Assembly (NCBI GenBank): GCA_037954665.1
Contig: JBBMOL010000038.1
Span: 5,456,001-5,520,000, forward strand
DNA length: 64,000 nt
Origin: Laguncularia racemosa
Taxonomy: Eukaryota > Streptophyta > Magnoliopsida > Myrtales > Combretaceae
Direction of reading: 5' to 3'
Part shown: one piece after another, positions 46,083 to 58,537 of the stretch
Layout of the letters: each line of letters starts with the position of its first letter
How positions within the stretch are numbered: position 1 is the stretch's first letter
Translations under genes and position numbers: made by a program
The notes under the pieces: generated by a model
The model's database searches: none
What the model was told of the DNA's origin: nothing
The model's input: only the letters and a program-made list of their open reading frames with translations

Positions 46083-47078
46083 GTTTATGATTTGAAGAAG
46101 TAATCCCACAAATTATAGCACACTCCTTCAATAACACCAACCCACACATTTAACAACCATAATAATACAATAACTCATGTTGCAAAAGCTTTAAGGCATA
46201 AGGAAATAATTTAGTACTCTAAGTAAAGTTCAATAAATGAAGTACACACAACTACTTTCAAGTAAATAGAATTAAATTCAACTACAAGTGTTTAAGTAAT
46301 TAGTTCAATTACTTTCACACTTTAATGACTTGTTTGAATTTCAAATTCTACTACACAACATACCACTCGCTGCCACATAAATTCCCCTTATGCTCATAGT
46401 TCACAATGTTTCACGCCACTACCAACAATGTTCTTGACAACATATACAATAACTAACATCAAATGTACACCCTTCACTAAATTAACAAAGATACAACACC
46501 ACATACACTCCTCAAGCCACGGTACAGTTCCCACTTTCACAAACTACAATCAAAATTGCAAATTCAATACAAAATAAGGCAGCTCACTTTCAAATTAAAA
46601 AAGGAGTTTAATAAGTGAAAAATTCCACAAATGGTAAGAAGCTATTTCAAATTCAAATGATACACAATTAAACAAGGACTTAATGTGTGCTTTGAAATTT
46701 CAAGTTGGCTTCTTAATTCACACTTCAATTTTGAATTCAAATATGAAAACATAAGTGTTACTCCTCCAATTTTTCCAAAAATGCACACAACACAAATCCA
46801 CTTCAACAATTGAAAACTACTCTTGCCCCTTCATGGTTTACTTCCCATACACTATACATTCACAGCCACAATAAAGGAATCCAAGAGTGTCCAAATCTCT
46901 AAGTGATCAACCACTAATCAACAAGATAACAAATTCAACAACATAACAACAAAAATGCAAGTTTACGCCCACATTTTTTTTTTGTTCGAATCAAGGTGCT
47001 ACACAACCAACCCCTAACTTCCGAATTCAATTTGCAACCAATCCCTTCTAACAACATGAAGCTCTGATACCAAAATTA
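46083..47078 (-). other. 5' leader of the inner element
   Basis: Non-coding, A/C-rich on the + strand, with TTTGAATT-type words. Collinear with the leaders at 41064-42258 and 62668-64000. It includes the PBS at 47072-47061. Confidence 0.8.
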
Positions 47079-48089
47079 TGATGTGCTTAAAAAGGGGTTA
47101 AGCATATGTAATTGGATCATTTGCAATCCTCAAATGACTAGTCCAATTTCAGTTCAAAAGTTACAAGAATTGTGTGAACCCTAATGGTGTAAGATGATTC
47201 GAATGCTATAATTTGCAAGGAGATAAATCACAATGATGAAATCCTCAATTGAAACACTAAACACACTTAAAATCCTACTTGATTAACACACACAAACAAC
47301 AAGAACAAATCCGTGATCCACTTTTCCAACAAAGACAATCCATGGTTTAAATGTGGTAAAATTGATGGTTAAAACTAATGTAAAAAAGAAATCAATTATA
47401 TCACAAGATAAAGTGATTACAAATACAATCTAATTTGACTAAGAATAATCTAATTTAACCCTAGATATAACTCACTAGTGATGAAAAGGGAATTATAACA
47501 AAGAGAACTTGATATTACTTACAAATTCACTTTGAAGCCACCCACCACAATCTCAATTTTGGGATTGAAATTGATAAGAGCAATTTTGGAATTAGGAAAC
47601 CCTAACCCTCAACACGTGAAGTGTTTGTTCTTTTCTGAAAATTAGCAAAAAGTCCCTCAAAACCCTACTTAAGTAAGTATTTATACTTGCTCCCTTTAGG
47701 GTTAAAAAGTTCACAAAATTATAACTATGCCATTTTAGGGTAGTCGATCCTAAAAACACAATTACAAGCAAATGAAAGTATCCCAAAAACTTACATATAA
47801 ATAATCTAAAGAAATAATTACAAATACAAAATAATAAGAATCCTCAAAGAGCCTTTGCATCAAAGGCGATGTTGATCACAGCGGGCCATTGGATGAGAAT
47901 CTGATGATGTCCCTAAGTGATCAATAAATGAAAGTCATTTGGCATCCCATAGAGAAATATCATTGTACCTGTAAGATTATTGCTCAAATATGTATTAGAT
48001 AAAAAGAAACAAAGATAAATATGAGTGATTTGGATCATCATCCAAATCAAGTTTTGTAGCTATCTAGGTTGCCAGAAAAATTCCCATCA
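47079..48089 (-). repeat. 5' LTR of the inner element
   Basis: 1,011 bp, collinear with 43209-44191. Differences include an extra ~25 bp near 47285 with an AAACAACAAGAAC stretch. PBS TGGTATCAGAGC follows at 47072-47061 after a 6-nt spacer and is a perfect iMet match. Confidence 0.93.
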
Positions 48090-48094
48090 GGTTT

Positions 48095-48180
48095 GTTCCA
48101 AGAAGGCCCTCATTGCCAAGATTTGAAATCCTTTGGCTCTTGCTTTAATGATAGGTCATGTAGAATTTTGATTCTTATCA
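48095..48180 (-). repeat. 5' LTR of the outer element, remainder
   Basis: 86 bp that complete the interrupted LTR (GTTCCAAGAAGGCCC... to TTCTTATCA), matching 39919-40002 of the other LTR. Preceded by the second copy of the GGTTT target duplication (48090-48094). Confidence 0.9.
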
Positions 48181-48185
48181 GTTAT

Positions 48186-50925
48186 TATATCACATAATGG
48201 ATTAAAATAGCCTAATTAGACCTAAAATAGACATGAAGATAGTACTTAGGCCTCAATAATGCAATTTGACTCAAACAAAATAAAATGAACCTAAACACGT
48301 ATATTAAGGCATTGTAAATCTAAATAGACAAATCGAATTAATTAAGTCCTAATTAGATAAATTTCTCCAATAATACAGTTAATCAAATTAATAAATTTGC
48401 TAACCCTAGTTAGCAAGTATCTAAATTTAGACTTAAAAAACATAATAGGCTTAAGTAAATAAACATTAGATAATATGGGTTAATTTAGCTAAAAAGCTAA
48501 TTAGGTCTTCTTAACCCCTTTGGGCCCATAACTAATATAGATGTTAAATAGTATAAACTTAACCTAATAATAATATCCAAATAATTAGAATAATTATCTA
48601 ACTTAATTTTTCTCTTTTAATTCATAAAATTGACTCATCCAATTCAAATGGAAATTTAGACTTCAACTTGAGAACCCTTAACCTTTCTTGGTATGTAGTA
48701 ATATACATATTGCTAGCTAGATTAGAAACTTAAAATGAACTAATAATCAAATGTGGTAAAGTATCTAGCTATTGCTTATGTATGGTCAACTTGAGTTAGA
48801 AAGTGATGCATTAGGCCTGGATTAGGGTTATAGTTGCAATTTAGTAGCTCCAATAGTTTAGTGTTTAGGCAATTAAGGAATGACTTAGCAAGTAACTAAT
48901 AATTGAAATCAAATTAGATAATGGGCATTGTGAGTAGAGAGAAGATATATTAGGGTTCGTTTAGAGATTACGAGTTTCGACAGGCAATGTGATAGAGTTG
49001 AACTGTGAATAGTGAGGATTGCCTAACGATGAGGTTACTTAGATGAAACTACTAGCTTTTTAGTTTTGCAATGTGGAGTTTAGCTACTCTCATTAGCACC
49101 TACTTACTGCTATGGTAAAATCAAAACCCAAATCCTTCGTTGTGTTATCTAGAGTCATGAGCATTCTCGTGTTGATTGTCTACTTTAAATAAGATTAAAA
49201 TAAACTATATGGTTATTTCCTACATTAGAACATAAGCCTATTTAGCATCTATGTATATGTTTGCATTTTTGTGTATTGGGTCTTTTTGGTTCACTTTTCT
49301 ATTTTAAATGGGAGCTAGATAATGTATCCATTTTATGATTCACAAGGTTTTGGCTCTGAGGAGTATTAGGTTGAGGATGATGGTTTAGACAATAAGAATT
49401 TTATTAATTTCTCTTCTTTTTGCAAACCTAGTTACATTTATATTAGTACATTATTCAGACTTTTATTGGAGCTATTTGTAGCTCTATGATCAATTTCTTA
49501 TATTTGTTTCTTTGTAGGCCCTTTAGGCCTTGAGACTTAGTTTATCATCTCACAGTATTTACCACATTTTTTAAATTTGAAAAATCTCCAAAATGTTTTT
49601 AAAATCCAATGAACGATCCAATGTTTTCAAATTACAATTAATGATTTTAAAGGTCCTAAAATTAGTTTAGAAACCCACTTGATAATTCCAGCCTTACATA
49701 TTCTATTTAAGTAAGTTACGTGGTGAACTATTATTGCCATAGAGAATTAGGAGCATGACATTTCAAGTAAAATATTATTTTTGACAAATCTGTGTGATTT
49801 GTTACAAAATATTGCTTCAAATTTGACATTAAATTGCATAGAAAAATGGAGCTTTAACATCCCACTTTTCATCATTGTTTTATTAAAGCTTCTATAACTA
49901 GCAAAAAATGAATTATGAGTCTTATATGCATATGTAAAAATATTTTTTTTCTCTAAAATAGCATAATTTGATAAAATTATGAAATTAATTTTGTGCAATG
50001 CTTGATTTAATTCAAAATTTTAGTTTATTATAAAATAAGCAATTTAAGTTTGAGGGAGACACTAATTGAAGCTATAATGAACAAATTATCTATTTTTTGT
50101 GACATTGCAAAACCGTAATCTAAGCCTAGATCGAAAAAATGAATTTTGAGTGATATGACCTTTTTGCTAAAAGCTCATATTTAATCAAATCACGTATACC
50201 TATTTTGACTCAAAAATTTGTTTTAACCTAAAAAATTACTTCCACCCCAAATTATGCCAAATTGACCATCACAAGATTTTTTTTTAATGATTTTCCAATT
50301 TTTTTGAATTTTTATTTTTCTTATATTTTTTCTTTTTATATTTTCAAATTTTTCTATATTTTATTTTTTTCCACTTTTTTTTCATATTTTTCATTTTTTT
50401 TTTGCAAAAATTAAGGTTTTTCTAGATTTAGTTGAAAGGGATAAGGGATTTAGGAGGCAAAAATGGGTTGTCTATAGTGATAAATAGTTTCCTAACTTGT
50501 TTTGTTTATATTATTTATAATCAAAACTTTATAGTTATTAAATATGATTGCAATTATCATAAGAGGTTGCATATACTAATGGTTATAGCTAATAAAAAAT
50601 GAATCCTCTAAATTTTCTTTCTCACAATTTCCTTTAATTTTTCCAAATTTACAAATTGACGGTTAATATTGCATAAGTTTTTGAAATTCCTTGTGGCATA
50701 ATGATATGTCATCTTTTTTCATGTAATTTGAACAATTAATTACATATACCAACATCTTCAAGTGCAAAATTAAGGGAAATGGAAATAATATAAAATTAGA
50801 GGATCCAAATCCAACAATAAGTGATGATAAATGGAAAAATTAGTGTCCAACCACTAGAATGGTGGTTAGCAATCATAAAAAAAAAAAAAAATACAAAGAA
50901 TCATTTCCTTTTTCTAAGGGAGCAA
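48186..50925. other. Old repetitive intergenic DNA, no gene
   Basis: Continues the sequence type of 36605-38935 (CCTAATTAGGCCT-like words) on the far side of the nested pair, then becomes ordinary AT-rich DNA. 50275-50410 is a nearly pure T-rich tract. The - strand open frame at 49747-49998 has no motif. Confidence 0.5.
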
Positions 50926-50928
50926 ATT

Positions 50929-51180
50929 CACTATAACAAAAACGAGCAAAAGCGAGTAATTATATTATGAGAAGTAAATCGCCAAAAAAGAAAATGCGTA
51001 TTTCTAAGAAAATAATTCTCGCAAATAATACATAGTTATTACGAGAAGTTAATTGCTGCAAAAGAGAATGCTTTTTCTGGGAACATAATTCTTGTAGATA
51101 GTATATGTGATGATGTGATTGCCACATCTGCCATTTTCATCACAATTGCTTATTTACGAGAAAGTAATTGCCACATGTCA
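50929..51180 (+). repeat. Left TIR and subterminal repeats of the CACTA element
   Basis: After the 11-bp TIR, a GAGAAGTTAATTGC-like word recurs at 50969, 51043 and 51158 and in shorter forms. It is the reverse complement of the unit at the right end. In CACTA elements such repeats are the binding sites of the TNPA protein. Confidence 0.75.
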
Positions 51181-52330
51181 ACTAAATTTTGGCCCCTTGT
51201 ACTTTCCCTCGACATTTTCCCTCCTCGTCTTTTGCCCTCTTATCGTCCTGGATCAAGCCTCATTTCCTAGAAAACACAGACCCAAAACACCTCCGTCGTC
51301 GGTCTTTTTACCTTGAATTTGAAGGAGCAATTTATGCAAGCAAGCTCTCTCATTTAGCTGGATTCGTGGCTTGTAAAAGGTGTGTCTGAACATCTCTTCC
51401 TCTTCCCCCACTTCTCCCTATCTATTTACCTAAAACTTTCAGTTTTTATTTTTTGGGTTCTCTATGGAATGTAGATGATATGAAGCTCGAGAAGTCTGAC
51501 TTTCAGTGTGTCATGGGTGTGTTTTCACTATCCCCATGAAGGAATGGTAAATCTATCACTCTCTGTCCCGATTTGTCAAGTAATTGTGATGTTGTTCTGG
51601 TGTTGTTGTTGAATTTGTGGTTTTTATTGGGTGAAATAGATTTAAATAGTGACCTTGAGGGGTGTTTGGTTTGAATGCGGTAGGAGTTGGGCAAAAGGAG
51701 CTCGGTAGAAGAAAAAAGTATGTGAGGATTTCGGTTTGAAGGTGGTAAGAGGAAGTCGGTAGAAGGAAAAAAAAAAGGGTATTCATTTTAAACGCTCATT
51801 TGAACTGGGTAGAAGGAAAAGAAAATCTGTAGAAGTAGTTGGGCTAAAGGAGCTTGGTAAAAGGAGCTTGGAAGGTCTCCTCACAAGCTAAATGCCAATA
51901 GGAGGTTAGAAGCTTGATGTCTAAGGTAAAAGGATATATAATGTCTGTTGTTCATCATCCCTCTAGAGTAATAAGTTAAACTAAAATTGTTGTTCATTCA
52001 TCTCGTGTAATTATAATGTTATATATTTTTACATATATGATGCTTTTCTCTATAAATTCCTTCTCTAATTATCATTACAAGGGACATTACATATGTGCTT
52101 GTTAGTTCTAGAAATATTACCTTATTTACGATGCTTATACTTGTGAAATATGGCATTATAATTTACAGTCTTTTTGAATTGGCAATGTTGATTTTAATTA
52201 CCATTTGATTAGTTCTAGAATTGCCATTTGAAGTGCTTGTTAGTTTTACGGTATTTTCCATTTGGAGAGCCCTAGTATTTTTTTTTTTCATCAGACTCAG
52301 CAAAATGTGTTGATGCTCCCTCACTATTGC
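51181..52330. other. 5' non-coding part of the CACTA element
   Basis: Between the left end and the first transposase block. A C/T-rich stretch at 51180-51420 with two short open frames (65 and 66 codons) could be leader or captured DNA; I do not recognise it. A GGTAGAAGGA-type word recurs several times at 51680-51870. Confidence 0.5.
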
Positions 52331-54040
52331 ATATGATAATGGCGATTACACATTTAGGGTGAGTGGTAGGAGATGGCACATGACATATGATCATACTTCT
52401 TTGAAATATATCTAAGGGTATGAAGTTTCCTTGAAGTAGCTGTGCAACATCATTGGGATTCAGATGGATTTATCCGTTGTCCAATAGAGGCCATTGAGGT
52501 TCATCTAATTCATCGAGGAATGGCATGGTCTTACATGACTTAGATATTTCATGGGGAGACATCACATATTGATAAGTTGGATCGTATATACTCAAGTTAG
52601 AATTGCTCTAGGATTAGTAACAACTAAACTAGTGTGCAAGACCCATCAGCAATGGAGGAAGTGGTATGTGATAATGGCTATACATTTGAGGATGATGCCA
52701 ATCAACAAATATTAGAGGATTTAGCATGTAGTGGTAATGACTCTGAAGATGATATGTTGGAGGACAACAGAGGAGATGAAATTAACATGGATAAGTGGAG
52801 TGGCTTATTTGAAGAAGCAAAACATGAGGTTTATCTAGGGTGTAAGAAATTTTCATTGCTATCTACTGTAATACAGATGATGCATTTCAAGGTTGATGGT
52901 CGACAATTTGTACAAAGTTTCAACAATTGGCTTAGTTTTGTGAAGAGTGTATAACCAAAGGGGGAAGTACTCCTAGGTTCCTATTATGAGTGTCAAAAAA
53001 TGTTATGCTAATTGAGAATGGATGCTCATCTTATTCATGCATGTAAAAATGACTGTGTCTTATTTAGGAAAGCATTTAAGGACTTAGATTATTGTCCACA
53101 ATGTAACCATTCAAGGTGGGCAACGAAGAGTAATGACAAGAAGAAGAAAACTCCTATGAAGGTTTTACGGTATTTTCCACTAATACTACGTCTTCAACGA
53201 TTGTTCATGTGCAGAAAAATAGCACCTCTGATGAGATGGCATAAGGAAGGGTGTGTTACTAAGGAAGATGGGACTTGGCATAAAGAAGGGTGTGCTATTG
53301 GGGATAATTTTCTAAGGTACCCTTTAGACTCAGAAGCATGGAATGATTTAGACCTAAAGTTTCCCGATTTTAGTTCTGATATAAGGAATGTAGATTAGGA
53401 CTTGCAACAGATGGATTCAATCCATTCAGTAATTTGAGTACCGCATATAGTTCATGGCCTATTATCTTATTTCCTTACAATGTGCCACCATGGGCTTCTA
53501 TGAAAGAGCCATTTCTTTTTATGTCTTTGGTAATATCGGGTCCTAGATGACTAGGCAAAGACATTGACATTTTTTTACTCCCGTTGATTGATGAGTTGAA
53601 GGAGTTATGGGTAGAGGGGCTTAAAACCTTTGATGTTGTCTTTGGTCGATCATTTCGCATGCATGCAGCATTGTTATGGACAATATGTGATTTCCCTGCA
53701 TATGGTGATGTATCAGGTTGGATCACAAAAGGTTATAAGGCTTGTTCTAATTGCAATGTGGATGTCACTAGTGGCCACACACATAGGAAATTTCATTACA
53801 TGGGGCATCGACTGTTTTTATCAGTGAACCATAGGTGGTGTAATGAAAAGATGAAGTTCGATGGAACTGTGGAGAAGCGTAAGGCTCTTAGGAAATTTAG
53901 AAATGATGATATTTTGATGCAATTGAGTTGGTATGAGCATGTCATCTTAGGAAAGACAACTGGTCGTAGGAAGAGAAAGAGGTTAGACGATGAGCCTAAT
54001 TGGTGTAAAAAAAGTATCCTTTTTGAATTGCCTTATTAGG
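52330..54040 (+). pseudogene. tnp2-type CACTA transposase (TNPD-like), broken
   Basis: Catalyses excision and insertion. The N-terminal transposase-associated domain is readable at 52428-52560 (FLEVAVQHH, IRCP, EVHLIHRGM, HGE), followed by an acidic linker (52634-52800). The tnp2 core is MDAHLIHACKNDCVLF near 53012-53060, CPQC, LGLATDGFNPF near 53399-53430, PYNVPPWASMK, DIDIFLLPLIDELKELW and TICDFPAYGDVSGW near 53680-53725, then KACSNCN. Stops interrupt it at 52952, 53008 and 53547, with one frameshift near 53385. Order and content match the family throughout. Confidence 0.9.
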
Positions 54041-54960
54041 ATAAACTAATTATCAGACACAACTTGGATGTCATGCACATCAAGAAAAACATCTGTGATA
54101 GTTTAGTTGGTACCATTTTAAACTTTAAGGGCAAATCAAAGGATATTGATAAAGCAAGATTGACTTTACAAGATATGGGAATTCGGTCTGAATTGCATCT
54201 TCAAAGAGGAACAGGTCGGGTGGTGAAACCTCCAGCACAATTTACACTGCCTCCTAACCATGTGAGAGAAGTGTGTAGCTTAATAAAAGATGTAAAACTT
54301 CCTGATGGATATGCCTCCAACATTTCTGCATGCTTGGGGGTGTCTGAGGTAACATTAAAGGGGTTAAAGAGCCATGATTGCCATGTATTGCTAGAAAGGA
54401 TTCTTCCCATTATACTACATGGATATCTTATAGATGACATATATGGAGCAATAAGTGAGATGTCTAGATTTTTTAGAGAGCTCTATGCTAAAGAGTTGAG
54501 AGTAGAGGTGCTACAGTCTCTAAAGAGGAGCATTGCTTTGACACTGTGTAAATTGGAAATGATTTTTCCACCAGCTTTTTTTGATGTCATAATTCATCTA
54601 GCAGTACATCTACCAAGAGAAGCACGTATTTATGGTCCAGTGTAATATAGATGGATGTATCCGGTTGAGCGATACTTAGGGGTTTTGAAATGATATGTTA
54701 GAAATAAAGCTTGACCAGAGGGTTCCATAATTGAGGCCTATGTTGTGCATGAAAGTTTGACGTTTTGTTCTATGTATTTTGAAAACATGGATTCAAGGTT
54801 CAATAGGCCTCATAGGCAATGGGGTGATATTGAACTCTAGAAAGCAGGTTTTTGGGTTTTCTCGCAAGTGGTGCGCCTGATGGGCAATTGTACATATGCT
54901 GAAGTGAATGAGGAGATAAGTAAATGCATTGGTATATATTGAACAATTGCGAGGTGATTC
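54041..54960 (+). pseudogene. tnp2 C-terminal part with DUF4218
   Basis: LDVMHIKKNICDSLVGTIL at 54064 matches the conserved (H)NLDVMHIEKN block. After KLPDGYASNIS and LKSHDCHVLLERILPI comes DUF4218 with LCKLEMIFPPAFFDVIIHL near 54547-54603 and RWMYPVERYLG near 54649-54681. A stop at 54643 and others at 54691 and 54712 break the frame. The open piece 54064-54645 (193 codons) is the longest in the element. Confidence 0.9.
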
Positions 54961-55239
54961 ATCCATACATTCGGTAAGAATTTCATTATTATTTAAATCT
55001 TTTTTATAATAGAAATGAAAATCTTTCATATAGTTTTTAAATAATTAGGGAATTTGAGAAAAAGTTACAAGAACATTATGGACGAGCCGATGTATAAGAA
55101 ATTGTTATGGAGCAATTTCTAGCATGGTTTAAAAGTAAAGTAAGTGCATCTAATAAACCCATTAACTTATGATTCTAAGCTTGTGGATTATAAAATCCAA
55201 GTTAACTTTGTTTATTCCTCTACAGATTATATTTGCTAA

Positions 55240-55730
55240 AACTACAGATTTATTTAAAAAATTTTATGACTTAGATGCCCTTTCATGGGGCCCACAAAGC
55301 ATGTTTAGGTTTATCAAGGATGTATGGTAAATAGAGTTAGGTTTATTACAAAAGATCGAGAGGCATGTCTTTAATCACAAAATAGTGGTGTTGTTGTGTT
55401 AGGTGGGCATGATGGAAAAACCATTACATTCTATGGGATGATAACTAGCATCTTACAATTAAACTATACTTATAGTAGGCATGTGTTCTTCTTTAAGTGC
55501 AAATGGTCTGATACGTATTGGGATAAACCAGAGTTAATTGATGGTGATATGGTTATAATTAATACTAGTCAAACATGGTATGAAAACGATCCTTACATTC
55601 TCATTAATCAAGCTCAATAGGTTTTCTATCTAAAAGATTTGAAGAAGTCTACTAGTGATTGGAAGGTGGTCCAGAAGGTTCATCATCGCTATCTATTCCG
55701 TCGAGAATTATTTTAACCATATGATAGTGT
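55240..55730 (+). pseudogene. DUF4216 segment of the CACTA element
   Basis: Readable from GHDGKTITFYGMI at 55403 (family ...YYGVL.DI), through YSRHVFFFKCKWSD, to DPYILINQAQ and, after a stop at 55618, QVFYLKD...WKVVQKV. This domain normally sits at the C-terminal side of CACTA tnp2 transposases. 54961-55240 is intron-like AT-rich sequence. Confidence 0.82.
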
Positions 55731-56029
55731 TGATCATGATATTACTGACTAACCTTAATTAGAAAAGCCACTACAGTAATAGAGCAGTGGTAGAATGATC
55801 CTAATAAATCAAATTTTTGTTCATCTTGGGAAATTAGCTCGTGTTCCTATACTAGAAGAAAACCTACCTTTAGTTAATATGGATAGTAGTGATGAGTATT
55901 CCACTAGTAGTAGTGATGAAGAAGAGTAGATATTGTAAGGTTATGTTATATTTGTCAACTCCTTTTTCATTAGATTTGTATACACAAAAAATCTTAATTC
56001 TATCAATGTTGTTTTGTGTAGTATGGATG

Positions 56030-57900
56030 TTCTAAGGTCTAGTCGTGTGAGATATGATCTTGTCGATTGGTTTGGGGTTGATACTATTCAGGAGCACCTC
56101 AATTATTGTGAGCCACTGTAGTAATCAGATACATTGGAGGATGAAGCAAGTGATGAGTAGAGTGATGATTTATCTGATGAGTAGCATGAAGAACCTTCTA
56201 ATGAGAATATGCAAGAGGATAATTCATTAGAGCACAACATAGAGCCTAGGAATAGGGGTGTTTATAAAGGAACCCGTTATGAGCTAATTAAGCAAAGCAC
56301 AAGTTACAATCCTATTTTAGAATTGCATGACATTTAAAATGCGCCACGAGGAGTCAATGTACAAATGTTATCTAAATAATTCACTTTAGCACATCGTCAC
56401 TCTTCTCCATTGTGCTATCCTGAAGCTGGAGGCAAAGCTTTATCAAAAGTGCTTAGAGATACATCGAAGGGTGACTAGTGTGGTTGTGGTGAGTTGTTTC
56501 CTTCTTACTCTTGATTTTATTTTATACTATGATGCAAAAAAATGATTCATCCATTCCCATCAATTTTTATACATTTGTAGGAAAAGTTTGATCTTAGCCT
56601 GGAAAATGATCAACAGTGGCCAATGATATTTCACAAGATCGTTGGTAGAACATATAGTGAGTTGCGATATCTAGTAAAATGAAAGTATAAGGAGTATGGT
56701 GAGGGTGAGAGAGTACGTCAGAAAGCACCAAAGGGTTTGCTTCATCGGCCAGTTAATTGGGTTGCTTTATGCGACTTTTTTGACAATGGCCCCCATCATC
56801 AGGTAATTCACCAATATTCAACTTTGTAATAGTGTAGTTATTTTCCTTTTCATTTAGAAATGTTCTTCAGTTAACAAAATCAATCGCGAAAAGTTGCAAT
56901 ATAACCACATTGTCGGCACGAAATCATTCATCAATATTTAACTTAGTAAGGTATGGAAAAAAGATCCTTAGTTACTTGTTATTATTTGTGATGATATGAT
57001 CATTTGCTTCAAAGATTATTATTTATGTCAATAATGGATACAACTTATATCTTTGTATGAACTTGTTTTATTATAATATATTAGGGATTATCAGAGATGG
57101 GGACATTTGAACACACCCATAAGAAAAAAAAGGTGACTTATCTGAATGGGTGAATTCTATTGCATAAGATAAACATGTAAATTATATATAATCAATTACT
57201 TCTAGGTTTTTTATAACCATTGTAACTTACTAAAGATTCTTTATTTTTCTCTTTTCTCATTATTTATCTTGTAACTATATTTTACATGATGTAGAGAGCT
57301 TTGGTGGAATCATTCAAGCAATATTTGCAATAATCTCAATCATTTAGTCAAATGCCAAAGACACAAGTTGAGATCATGAGAGAGGTCCTAGGTCATAAGG
57401 CTGGATATAGTTGTGGTTTAGGCTATGGTGGCCCTAAAATACATTCATCCTGTCCTGAGATCCCATTTCTTTGTCATTCTACACCTATGCCATCTAACGA
57501 ACAAGTGACAAGGTTAGAAGACAAAATATCCACATTGGAAGATACTGTTGCCCAACAAAAACAACTACTTGATCATTTTTTGGCACAATAATAGCAATTT
57601 TTTGCCTTGCAGCAGCAGTGGTTTTCATATCTATTGAGCACCTCACCATCAATACAACCAATCCAATCATCATTGCAATCATCACCCTTTTTTAGTGGGT
57701 TTGGAACTGGGAATATTCCATTCGCTCAATTTATTAAACCATTAGGTTAATCCTCACAGCAATCATCACACCCTCAATCCCTAATGCAGCCATAGGTTAG
57801 ACATCCACAATCTTTCTTTCCATCTTCATTTTATAGCTTCCTCAACGCCCAACAACAACAACCATAGCCTTTAGTAGACGAACATCAATGATTGAATTAA
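56030..57900 (+). pseudogene. TNPA-like transposase_24 gene of the CACTA element, broken
   Basis: The small second transposase binds subterminal repeats. Readable exons: an acidic stretch near 56100-56230, then WPMIFHKIVGRTYSELR near 56617-56670 and WVALCDFF near 56758-56780, FEHTHKKKK near 57109-57135, then QVEIMREVLGHKAGYSCGLG near 57364-57423 (family ....LG.KSGYVRGLG). A predicted coiled coil follows (VTRLEDKISTLEDTVAQQKQ, 57508-57567), then a Gln-rich tail. Stops and AT-rich introns separate the pieces. Confidence 0.82.
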
Positions 57901-58537
57901 TTTTCTATGTAGTACATCACTAGAATATACCATATTAGCTAATTTTTGTGTTTATCTACTGACTTTTTTTTTTTGTCTAGCTAGATATCATATCGTTTGT
58001 TAGCTAAATATTGCATCACTTTTTTTCTTGGTTGGATTTCATGTGATGTGTTTATTTTTTTCAAACTTTCATAGATATTTATGGTTAGATGCTTGATTGG
58101 TTATCTTTTCTTTTGGGAACGAATAGTGCATAGTGTGGAATGATATTTGTGATAGATTGGGGCAGATTTTTTCTTTTTGTCTTATTTGATTACATTTTGC
58201 GACGATTCATTCCTTGTAAACATTGGGTATTACAAGGAATTTTTTCTCTTTCCTCATAAATTCTCTCTCTCTTTTTTTTTTTTAGCTGATGGAGAATGTT
58301 CCTCATTCCTCATAATCTCTCTTCTTTTTTGGTTGATGGAGGATGTCAGTTTTTACTGACCTGATGAAGATATTGTATCATAGGCTAAAGATTTTATATT
58401 TTGTATGATAGGTTTTTTTATCTTTTTTTTTTGTAAAAATTGCGCAAGAAAAAATTGCATTATGTGAAAAATCATTTATCGTAAACATGATAGTTTTTTT
58501 ATTTATTTACCATCATTTATTCATTGTAAATATGACA

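Larger units (their letters stand above)
43209..48089 (-). mobile_element. Inner non-autonomous gag-protease Ty3/gypsy derivative
   Basis: A 4,881-bp element on the - strand with LTRs at 43209-44191 and 47079-48089, inserted in the LTR of the outer element with target duplication GGTTT (43204-43208 and 48090-48094). The internal 2.9 kb codes for gag and protease, then goes directly to a short polyprotein tail and PPT; RT, RNase H and integrase are absent. This architecture recalls the gag-only TR-GAG class of plant elements. Its LTR shares the TGAT.GGAAT start and GCACATCA end with the outer family but differs in between, so it is a related subfamily. Confidence 0.92.
38941..48180 (-). mobile_element. 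Outer non-autonomous Ty3/gypsy derivative (interrupted by inner element)
   Basis: LTRs at 38941-40002 and 42259-43208 plus 48095-48180, with a 5-bp target duplication GTTAT (38936-38940 and 48181-48185). LTR edges are TG...CA on the - strand, starting TGATAGGAATC. The internal part is only 2,256 bp: 5' leader, a few gag start codons, protease, a 78-bp repeat array and a polyprotein tail. Gag body, RT, RNase H and integrase are all absent, so it depended on proteins from another element. A close relative starts at 61629. Confidence 0.92.
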
